From assembly GCA_017308345.1 (NCBI GenBank), contig JAFKFE010001096.1, positions 1-5,203 on the forward strand: DNA of 5,203 nt, read 5' to 3'. The notes under the pieces are model-generated. The model searched no databases. It was not told where the DNA came from and was given only the letters and a program-made list of their open reading frames with translations. Source of the stretch: Alphaproteobacteria bacterium. GTDB taxonomy: Bacteria; Pseudomonadota; Alphaproteobacteria; Rhizobiales; Rhizobiaceae. A program made the translations under genes and the position numbers. This document shows, in pieces, positions 1 through 5,203 of the stretch; the stretch's first letter is position 1; each line of letters opens with the position of its first letter.

Positions 1-351
1 GGTCAAGCTGAGCGCGGCCAGGAACGGCAATTCCAGAACGTTCATGCCGGAAAGCGCCGCCAGCACGCAGAGCGCGAACATCGATCCCACCGACAGATCG
101 ATGCCGCCGGACATGATGACGATGGTCAGCGCAAGGGCGGCCAGACCGAATTCGGCCAGTTGCCGCGCGATGTCCGCGATGTAGGCCGTGTTGAGGAGAC
201 CGGGGATCAGGACCGTCATGATGGCGGTCGTCACCACGAGGGCGACGACCGGGATGGCGCTGTCGATCCAGCTCTTGGACAGGATTTCTCCGACCAGGCG
301 ACCGGAGAAATACCTGTAGCGCAACTTCGTCAGCGCATTGCCGTCTTTCAT
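1..351 (-). CDS. CUT2-family (ribose-type) ABC transporter permease, partial (N-terminal 117 residues)
   Basis: Inner-membrane permease of a ribose/xylose-type sugar ABC importer; only the first 117 codons are present and the frame is open at the left edge. The ATG at 351-349 gives MKDGNALTKLRYRYFSGRLV, a charged cytoplasmic lead. Hydrophobic segments follow at about residues 32-50 and 66-82, with another from about 90. The family hallmark SGGIDLSVGS lies at residues 81-90 and is essentially the RbsC-type consensus, which makes the family call firm. The start is 12 nt after the stop of the binding-protein gene, with only a weak purine-rich Shine-Dalgarno (GAGCGGG), consistent with translation as a later gene of one operon. 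It is a different protein from the permease at 1407-2423, so the importer probably has a heteromeric membrane domain. Substrate is unknown from sequence; the operon context suggests mevalonate or a related compound. Confidence 0.9.
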   Translation of the reverse strand, partial: MKDGNALTKLRYRYFSGRLVGEILSKSWIDSAIPVVALVVTTAIMTVLIPGLLNTAYIADIARQLAEFGLAALALTIVIMSGGIDLSVGSMFALCVLAALSGMNVLELPFLAALSLT

Positions 352-363
352 GAACCCGCTCGC

Positions 364-1373
364 CTATTTCAGATCGTCGAGCGTCCAGCAGTTGCGCTGA
401 TTGACAGTGGCCTTGGTGATGAGGGTGAGAGGATTGAAGTACATGGTCTTCACCTCTCCCGCCGGGCTGTCGGACATCAGGAGCCGGGCGATCTCCTGGT
501 TGAGCAGGTCGCCTTGGAGCGGCACGTTGTAGCTGATGTAGAGGTTGAACAATCCGTTCGAGACGTTGTCGCAGCCGACCTTGTTGCCGCCGCCGCTGGT
601 CACCAGGAACACCTGGTCGCTTTTGCCGGCTTCCTTGATCGCAGACGCCGTTCCAGTGTCCTGGTTGTCCCAGATGCCGATCGCGCCACACAGATCGGGG
701 TTCTGCTGAAGCACCGTAGACATGATCGAGCGCGCTTTTTCAGGATTGTATTCGGTCGCCTGCTGCGACACGACCTGGATGTCCGGATGCTGGTCCAGCA
801 CCTTGTAGATCCCGTCGAGTTGGAAGACGTCGGAAGCGGCGGTGGGAACTCCGGTGTCGATGGCCACCTTCGTCGAGATGCGTTTGCCCTTGTCGCATTT
901 GTCGACCATCGCCTCGACGGCCTTCTGGCCGATCTCGGTCCAGTCGGCGCCGACATAGGAGTCCGTCGTCGTGTCGGACTCCAGGTTGATCTGCACGATC
1001 TTGCGGCCGCTTGCGCCTGCTTCAGAAGGCGGGCGTAAGACTGGATATCCGGATTGTGGATCACCATCAGGTCAGGCTTTTCGGTGATGAGCGACTGGAT
1101 CGCCTTGGTGCCGGCGTCGGTGCTCCACGCCGGGTCGCGGATATCGAACTTGTAGCCGAGCCGATCGGCCTGCTTGCGCATCTGGGCCGCCCAGCCTTCC
1201 GTCAGATCGAAGCCCATCGACAGAGGCACGAACACGACCTTCTTGTCCTTGAGCGACGTATGGAACGTCGTGCTGCGCGGATTTTCCAAACCCTTGTTTT
1301 GTGCGCTTGCAAGGCTCAAGGTGGCTGCCAGCAACGCGGATGCCAATATCAGTCTTCTGAAATGTTCTCTCAC
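364..1373 (-). pseudogene. Periplasmic sugar-type (Peripla_BP_4 class) ABC substrate-binding protein, frameshifted
   Basis: Binding protein for the flanking CUT2 permeases. The GTG start at 1373-1371 is chosen because GGGAGG sits 5 nt upstream and the product begins with a good signal peptide (MREHFRRL, hydrophobic residues 8-22, ASA|Q cleavage after residue 24). The first lobe reads well to LLKQAQA (residues 116-122). The frame then changes inside GCGGCCGC (1003-1010), and the correct continuation RKIVQINLES lies in the neighbouring frame, running on to TAG at 364-366. One extra G there would give QAGRKIV and an intact 336-residue protein, normal for the family. Family-like features after the break include a VGADWTEIGQKAVE stretch and a NPDLCGAIGIWDNQDTGTAS stretch, typical of the second ligand-binding lobe. 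As written, the first frame runs 257 codons and ends at 600 with unrelated sequence. No other lesion is visible, so this is either a sequencing error or a very recent inactivation. Confidence 0.85.
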
Positions 1374-1377
1374 GCTT

Positions 1378-1384
1378 TCCTCCC
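1378..1384 (-). promoter_or_regulatory. Shine-Dalgarno deciding the GTG start of the binding-protein gene
   Basis: Read on the minus strand this is GGGAGGA, ending 4 nt before GTG at 1373-1371. It is the strongest ribosome binding site among the internal genes of the operon, which fits the need for excess periplasmic binding protein over permease. The 33-nt gap to the preceding permease stop (1407) contains no obvious terminator hairpin. Confidence 0.75.
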
Positions 1385-1406
1385 AAGTTGAACGTGTCTG
1401 GACTGC

Positions 1407-2423
1407 TCAGAGATCTCCCTGCTGCGAGGTTTGTTCATCGCGGGGATTGACAAGGGAATCGACGACGATCGCCAGAAGGAGCACCAAGCCCTTGACGAGG
1501 TTCTGGACCGTATAGTCGATGTTCATAATGGTCATGCCGTTGAGCAGGATGCCCACGAAGACGGTTCCTAGGACCACGTTGCGCATGCTGCCGTGGCCGC
1601 CATTGAGGCCGATACCGCCCAGGACGACGACCAGCAGAATGTCGTAGATCATTGTCGAATTGAAAAGGCGCGCGTTGATCGCCGCAGCCGACGAGGCCAG
1701 GATCAATCCGGCGATGTAGGCAATGAACGCGCTGATCGCATATTGCGCGACGGTCATCGGCCGGAAAGGCACTCCGGTCACGCGGGCGGCGCTGGGATTG
1801 TTACCCATGGCATAGATTGTCCAGCCGAAGCGGGTGTGCCGCAGGATGAACTGGAACAGCGCGCAGAGCAGCGCGAAAGCAATGATGGTTACAGGGACGC
1901 CGAAGATGCTGCCGTGGCCGATGACGCCGAACCACGCGGCGTTTGGCGGCACGTTCTGCATCTCCAGGGTGAAGAAGAAAGTCCTGCCGGTGCCGTAGAT
2001 GACCGACCCCGCCGCAAGCGTGGCGAAAATAGGCGGCACGTCGCCGAAGGCGATCAGCGCACCGATCGAGGTGCCAGCGACCAAAGCGAAGGCGCCACCG
2101 ATCAACAAGGCGAGCTCGAGTGGATAGCCGGCCTGTGCAATAACGAAGGCCCAGGCAACCGACACCACCATGACGGCAATCATGGAAACGTCGATTCCGC
2201 GCGCGATCACTACCAGCGCCATGCCGAGAGCCAGGATGCCGAGGATGGAAACGCTGCGCACCAGAACAAGCAAGTTGCCGGGGCTAAGAAAGCCGGGAAG
2301 CAGGACCGAGAAAACGGCGAAAGCCAGGATCGCCAACACCAAAACTATGCCTTCCTGGCTGCGCAGCATATGCGCATAGAACGGCGGGCGAACCTCTTCC
2401 GGCACCGACGTTGTCTGCTCCAT
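1407..2423 (-). CDS. CUT2-family (ribose-type) ABC transporter permease
   Basis: Complete 338-residue inner-membrane permease, usual length for the RbsC-like family. Start ATG at 2423-2421 (MEQTTSVPEEVRPPFYAHML); the frame stays open further upstream but that part overlaps the reductase gene in another frame and is rejected. Hydrophobic segments lie near residues 25-43, 50-75, 82-98, 103-127, 130-150, 176-195, 225-249, 258-275, 282-302 and 308-325. The cytoplasmic ATPase-coupling type loop AMGNNPSAARVTGVPF (205-220) and the late VLGGIGLNGGHGS stretch (267-279) are typical. The hallmark normally read as GGIDLSVGS is altered to ARGIDVSMIA (74-83), unlike the near-consensus copy in the other permease. 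The start is 4 nt after the reductase stop, implying translational coupling. It would pair with the permease at 351 leftward and an ATPase outside the window. Substrate not determinable from sequence. Confidence 0.93.
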   Translation of the reverse strand: MEQTTSVPEEVRPPFYAHMLRSQEGIVLVLAILAFAVFSVLLPGFLSPGNLLVLVRSVSILGILALGMALVVIARGIDVSMIAVMVVSVAWAFVIAQAGYPLELALLIGGAFALVAGTSIGALIAFGDVPPIFATLAAGSVIYGTGRTFFFTLEMQNVPPNAAWFGVIGHGSIFGVPVTIIAFALLCALFQFILRHTRFGWTIYAMGNNPSAARVTGVPFRPMTVAQYAISAFIAYIAGLILASSAAAINARLFNSTMIYDILLVVVLGGIGLNGGHGSMRNVVLGTVFVGILLNGMTIMNIDYTVQNLVKGLVLLLAIVVDSLVNPRDEQTSQQGDL

Positions 2424-2427
2424 CGCC

Positions 2428-3747
2428 TCAGCCCTTGCCGCCGCGCATCGTTTCAAGCAGTTCCCTAGCCCGGTCGACGCGGACATCATGGTTCGCCGCC
2501 AAGGCGTTGGCGACTTTCTCGATCTCATCTCCCGCCGCACCGGCGACGATCGCAATGTTGCGTGCGTGCAGCGCCATATGCCCTTTCTGGATGCCTTCCG
2601 TGGCCAGAGCGCGCAGTGCGGCCATGTTTTGCGCGAGACCGACGGCGACGGCCACCTCGGCAAGTTCCTGCGCGCTCTGGACGCCGAGGATCTTCAGCGC
2701 CGCGCGGGCGGCCGGATGCGTCTTCGTGGCGCCGCCGACCAGCCCCAGCGCCATCGGCATCTCCAACGTGCCGACGAGGCGGCCCTTACCGTCGGTCTCC
2801 CAGTTGGACAGCGCCGTGTACCGTCCGGATCGGGAGGCCCAGACATGCGCTCCCGCCTCGATAGCCCGCCAGTCGTTGCCGGTCGCCACCACGATCGGGT
2901 CGATGCCGTTCATGATGCCCTTGTTGTGGGTCGCTGCCCGATAAGGGTCCACGATGGCGAAGGCTGAGGCCTCGACGATGCCGCGGACGATGCGTTGGCC
3001 GTCATAGCCTTCCGTTGCCAGCGCTTCGGGAGGGATCGCCACCGTAGCGCGCGCGAGGCGCAGGTCCGCATAGTTGGACAGGATACGCAGCCGCACGCTG
3101 CCGCCGGTGATCCTCTCGATGATGGGGGCGACGGTTTCGGCCATGGTGTTGACGGTATTGGCACCCATCGCGTCGCGTACGTCCACGATCAGGTGGACGG
3201 CAAGCATGGGACCGACCGGGCTCTGATCGAAGACATGGACCTCGATACTGCGGCAGCCGCCGCCCAGCGAGATCAGTATCTTGTCCTGGGCATTGGCGGC
3301 CGCGACGATCGTTTCCTGTTCCTTCAACAGACGCGCACGCGCACCATGCGGATCGCCGATGTCGAGCACCTGTACCTGTGCCCTCATGATCGGCTCGCTA
3401 CTCGAGGCCTGGAAGCCGCCGTGAGGGCGGGCGATGCGCGCCATGTAGGATGCTGCCGCGACGACCGAAGGTTCCTCGACCGCCATGGGAACAAGGTAGT
3501 CGCGTCCGTTGATGGTGAAGTTGGTCGCGATGCCGAGCGGCAGTTCGAACGTGCCGATGACGTTCTCGATCATGCCGTTGGCAAGTGTGATAGGCAGCCC
3601 CCCGCCTCCGAAAACATGCCTGTCGTCGTTGCCGAGCGAAGTCGCCTGCGCCACACGGTCCAGCCTCTCGGCGGGGGAAAGATTGCGCAAGCCTTCCAGG
3701 CGCGAATTGACCGCCGGACGCGCGGCGCCCTGTTGCAAGCCGGTCAA
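2428..3747 (-). CDS. mvaA: Class II 3-hydroxy-3-methylglutaryl-CoA reductase (catabolic type)
   Basis: Soluble cytoplasmic enzyme interconverting mevalonate plus CoA and HMG-CoA with two nicotinamide cofactors. It closely resembles, from memory, the Pseudomonas mevalonii catabolic enzyme (428 residues); this one is 439. The HMG-CoA-binding ENVIG motif is at 61-65, and the catalytic residues by that comparison are Glu92 (EEPS), Lys276 (HNKG), Asp292 (GNDW) and His390 (GHMALHARN), all present. The dinucleotide motif DAMGAN is at 192-197. Asp155 aligns with the aspartate linked to NAD(H) preference in P. mevalonii, so NAD+-dependent mevalonate oxidation is the likely direction. The TTG at 3747-3745 is chosen because GGGAGGAG lies 5 nt upstream and there is no in-frame ATG before Met59; it gives an N-terminus about ten residues longer than P. 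mevalonii. It is first in the operon and nearly abuts the permease gene (4 nt). No HMG-CoA lyase partner is in the window. Confidence 0.96.
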   Translation of the reverse strand: MTGLQQGAARPAVNSRLEGLRNLSPAERLDRVAQATSLGNDDRHVFGGGGLPITLANGMIENVIGTFELPLGIATNFTINGRDYLVPMAVEEPSVVAAASYMARIARPHGGFQASSSEPIMRAQVQVLDIGDPHGARARLLKEQETIVAAANAQDKILISLGGGCRSIEVHVFDQSPVGPMLAVHLIVDVRDAMGANTVNTMAETVAPIIERITGGSVRLRILSNYADLRLARATVAIPPEALATEGYDGQRIVRGIVEASAFAIVDPYRAATHNKGIMNGIDPIVVATGNDWRAIEAGAHVWASRSGRYTALSNWETDGKGRLVGTLEMPMALGLVGGATKTHPAARAALKILGVQSAQELAEVAVAVGLAQNMAALRALATEGIQKGHMALHARNIAIVAGAAGDEIEKVANALAANHDVRVDRARELLETMRGGKG

Positions 3748-3752
3748 AGGAT

Positions 3753-3760
3753 CTCCTCCC
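3753..3760 (-). promoter_or_regulatory. Shine-Dalgarno deciding the TTG start of HMG-CoA reductase
   Basis: On the minus strand this reads GGGAGGAG, followed by the 5-nt spacer ATCCT and then TTG at 3747-3745. It is a near-ideal anti-16S match and supports the TTG rather than the next TTG three codons later or the far-downstream Met59. A TTG codon overlapping the upstream edge of this site is excluded because it would precede its own ribosome binding site. Confidence 0.8.
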
Positions 3761-3801
3761 AAATTTTCCTCTTGAAGTGAGGATGGCTGGCTCGATACCC
3801 T

Positions 3802-3843
3802 GGTGCAAAGGTACAATTTTCGAAAATTGTCTGAAACTGTACC
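3802..3843. promoter_or_regulatory. Candidate operator: nested palindrome and repeats between the divergent genes
   Basis: An outer inverted repeat pairs GGTACAATTT (3810-3819) with AAACTGTACC (3834-3843), 9 of 10 positions matching across a 14-nt spacer. Within it ACAATTTTCGAAAATTGT (3813-3830) is a perfect 18-bp palindrome. AAATTGT (3824-3830) and AAACTGT (3834-3840) form a direct repeat offset by exactly 10 bp, one helical turn. GGTGCAA (3802-3808) and GGTACAA (3810-3816) form a further imperfect direct repeat. The cluster ends directly against the regulator's Shine-Dalgarno, so binding there should block regulator expression and could also control the leftward operon. Binding by the adjacent MocR protein is inferred from position; MocR sites are commonly paired direct or inverted repeats. 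Confidence 0.6.
3812..3817 (+). promoter_or_regulatory. Possible -10 element (TACAAT) of the regulator promoter
   Basis: TACAAT matches five of six positions of the sigma-70 type -10 consensus and lies about 40 nt upstream of the regulator's ATG, inside the palindrome. The region 17-18 nt upstream (GGCTCG or TGGCTC) is a poor -35, so this is tentative. No convincing -35/-10 pair was found for the leftward operon; candidates such as TTGCAC followed after 17 nt by CATCCT on the minus strand are weak. Confidence 0.3.
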
Positions 3844-3849
3844 AAGGAG
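3844..3849 (+). promoter_or_regulatory. Shine-Dalgarno of the MocR-family regulator
   Basis: AAGGAG with a 5-nt spacer (ATTGG) before ATG at 3855. It starts immediately after the last base of the inverted repeat, so an occupied operator would sit at or just upstream of the ribosome binding site DNA, as expected for an autoregulated gene. Confidence 0.75.
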
Positions 3850-3854
3850 ATTGG

Positions 3855-5203
3855 ATGGCGATCGGTGATGGACAGGGCGGCCGGCCTGCGACCTTGGTCG
3901 AGGGTGTTGTCCGCAAACTGCAGGCGGAGATCGCCAGCGGAGCGCTGGCTTCCGGCACTCGCCTCCTGTCGATCCGCAAGGCGGCGGGCGAATTCGGCGT
4001 CTCCAAGAACACCATTGTCGAGGCATATGATCGGCTGGTGGCCACAGGCGGCGTCGTAGCGAAGCGGGGTTCGGGTTTTGTCGTGGCGTCTGGCGGAGAG
4101 GCGGCCGGTTCCTCGCGGCCGAGACATGTTGCCGAGGCCGTCGATGCCGCCTCGCTTCTCGCGGCGCAGTTGGAACAAAGCTTTCAGATACGCGTCGGAG
4201 ATGGGCGGCCGCCGCCGTCATGGACCGAGCAGTCCGAGATTAGGCGCCATCTCGGCGCGTATGGCAGCACCGCCGACGTTGATGCCTATGGCTCCGCGCT
4301 CGGATTCCTTCCGCTCAGGCAGCAACTTGTACGCCAGCTCGCAACCCAGCATATCCGGGCCGACGAAGACAACATCCTCTTGACCTTTGGGGCGAACCAC
4401 GCACTCGACCTTGTGATCCGCGCCATGCTGTCGCCAGGCGATACCGTGCTGGTTGATGAACCAGGTTACTATCCGCTGTTTGCCAAGCTGACGCTTGCTC
4501 AGGTTAGGATGGTAGGTGTCATCCGCACGGCCGAGGGTCCCAGTGTCGAGGATCTAGTGGCGAAGATCGCATCGGAACGACCGAAGCTGTTCTTCACGCA
4601 GTCGATAGGTCACAATCCGACGGGCAGTTCGACAACGCCCGCGGTCGCGCATGCCATTTTGACCGCGGCCGACAGGGCTGGCCTGATCGTGATCGAAGAT
4701 GATCCGTTTGTCGATCTGCCGATTTCGTCAAGCAATCGGTTAGCGACGCTCGACCAACTCAACAATGTCATTTCGATCGGCACTTTTTCTAAGACGCTGT
4801 CGGCAAGCCTGAGGTCCGGCTTCATCGCGGCACGCTCCGACCGGATTGCCGCCCTGGCGGAGTTGAAGATGCTGACTACAGTCAACAGCTCCGGCCATGT
4901 TGAGCGGTTGCTGCATCGCTTGCTCGTCGACGGACATTACAATCGACATCTCAAACGGTTGGGACAGCGCATCGGAACCGCGTCCGACCGTGTCCGCTCC
5001 AGGTTGCTTCAGGCCGGATATTCTATCTTCAGCGATGCCGTGGAAGGATATTATCTCTATCTTCTACTTCCCGACGGCATGGACGATATCGAGCTCGCAC
5101 GGGAAGGTGCCAAGGAGAGCATCTTCATCGCCCCCGGTAGCGTGTTTTGCGTCGACAAGAAGAGCCCACTGGCAAGAGGTATACGGATCAACGTGTCACG
5201 GTC
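3855..5203 (+). CDS. MocR-family transcriptional regulator (GntR winged helix plus PLP aminotransferase-like domain), partial at 3' end
   Basis: DNA-binding regulator; 449 codons are present with no stop before the right edge, so only the last few dozen residues are probably missing. Residues about 12-78 form a GntR-type winged helix (recognition region [15 protein letters not shown], wing [10 protein letters not shown]). A linker of about 50 residues leads to a fold-type I aminotransferase-like domain from about 140. PLP-site residues are visible: HNPTG with Asn254, EDDPF with Asp282 for the pyridine nitrogen, SIGTFSKT with the Schiff-base Lys313, Arg320 seven residues later, and RGIRINVS with Arg444 as the likely carboxylate-binding arginine. 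A tyrosine usually two residues after the Asp (as in GabR) is replaced here by Pro284. The protein therefore probably binds PLP and senses an amino compound, or a ligand displacing one, rather than being a transaminase. It is divergent from the reductase-transporter operon and the likely controller of it and of itself. Confidence 0.93.
   Translation, partial: MAIGDGQGGRPATLVEGVVRKLQAEIASGALASGTRLLSIRKAAGEFGVSKNTIVEAYDRLVATGGVVAKRGSGFVVASGGEAAGSSRPRHVAEAVDAASLLAAQLEQSFQIRVGDGRPPPSWTEQSEIRRHLGAYGSTADVDAYGSALGFLPLRQQLVRQLATQHIRADEDNILLTFGANHALDLVIRAMLSPGDTVLVDEPGYYPLFAKLTLAQVRMVGVIRTAEGPSVEDLVAKIASERPKLFFTQSIGHNPTGSSTTPAVAHAILTAADRAGLIVIEDDPFVDLPISSSNRLATLDQLNNVISIGTFSKTLSASLRSGFIAARSDRIAALAELKMLTTVNSSGHVERLLHRLLVDGHYNRHLKRLGQRIGTASDRVRSRLLQAGYSIFSDAVEGYYLYLLLPDGMDDIELAREGAKESIFIAPGSVFCVDKKSPLARGIRINVSR

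Noticed and set aside
364..996. Separate 210-residue protein from a GTG at 996
   Set aside because: It has no ribosome binding site and no signal peptide, and begins in the middle of the binding-protein fold; it is the second part of the frameshifted gene.
1003..1012. Programmed -1 frameshift in the binding-protein gene
   Set aside because: Re-reading one G after GCG would restore the frame, but there is no slippery heptamer and no evident downstream stimulatory hairpin, and periplasmic binding proteins are not known for this mechanism.
160..1038. Rightward open frame of 292 codons opposite the left permease and binding-protein genes
   Set aside because: Antisense shadow: it overlaps clear family sequence on the other strand, and its composition (Asp, Arg, His, Val rich) has no recognisable domain.
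2424..2663. Upstream extension of the permease frame to a start at 2663
   Set aside because: The added 80 residues overlap the conserved C-terminal part of the reductase in another frame and are Arg/Pro/Ser-rich noise; the ATG at 2423 fits the family N-terminus.
2995..3780. Long rightward open frame of 261 codons opposite the HMG-CoA reductase gene
   Set aside because: It is antisense to a reductase with fully conserved catalytic motifs, its product is rich in Arg, Asp and His like typical GC-rich shadow frames, and it shows no recognisable domain.
3748..4221. Extension of the reductase reading frame to an ATG at 4221
   Set aside because: It would cross the intergenic region and run antisense through the regulator's winged helix; the TTG at 3747 has an excellent ribosome binding site and the expected family length.

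Overview
The window looks like chromosomal or megaplasmid DNA of an alphaproteobacterium, probably a Rhizobiales relative. It is GC-rich, densely packed, carries a ribose-type (CUT2) sugar ABC importer, and has a MocR-type regulator divergent from a catabolic operon. The lineage is inferred from this style of organisation, not from a marker gene.

Layout: a leftward block fills positions 1-3747. In order of transcription it encodes a class II (catabolic-type) HMG-CoA reductase (3747-2428, TTG start), a CUT2 permease (2423-1407), a periplasmic sugar-type binding protein (1373-364, GTG start, broken by one missing base near 1003-1010), and a second CUT2 permease (351 to beyond position 1). Gaps of 4, 33 and 12 nt suggest one operon. 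No ATPase is present. It would be expected beyond the left edge, as would an HMG-CoA lyase if one is linked. A rightward gene starts at 3855 and runs off the right edge. It encodes a MocR-family regulator: a GntR-type winged helix fused to a fold-type I, PLP-binding aminotransferase-like domain.

The 107-nt divergent intergenic region (3748-3854) holds the ribosome binding sites of both outer genes. It also holds a compact repeat cluster: an 18-bp perfect palindrome nested inside a GGTACA/TGTACC inverted repeat that abuts the regulator's Shine-Dalgarno. This is the obvious candidate operator.

Working model (inference): the importer brings in mevalonate or a mevalonate-yielding compound, the reductase oxidises mevalonate to HMG-CoA with NAD+, and the MocR protein controls the operon. 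Co-transcription of HMG-CoA reductase with a sugar-type ABC importer under a PLP-binding regulator is the unusual feature. The transported compound cannot be read from the sequence.
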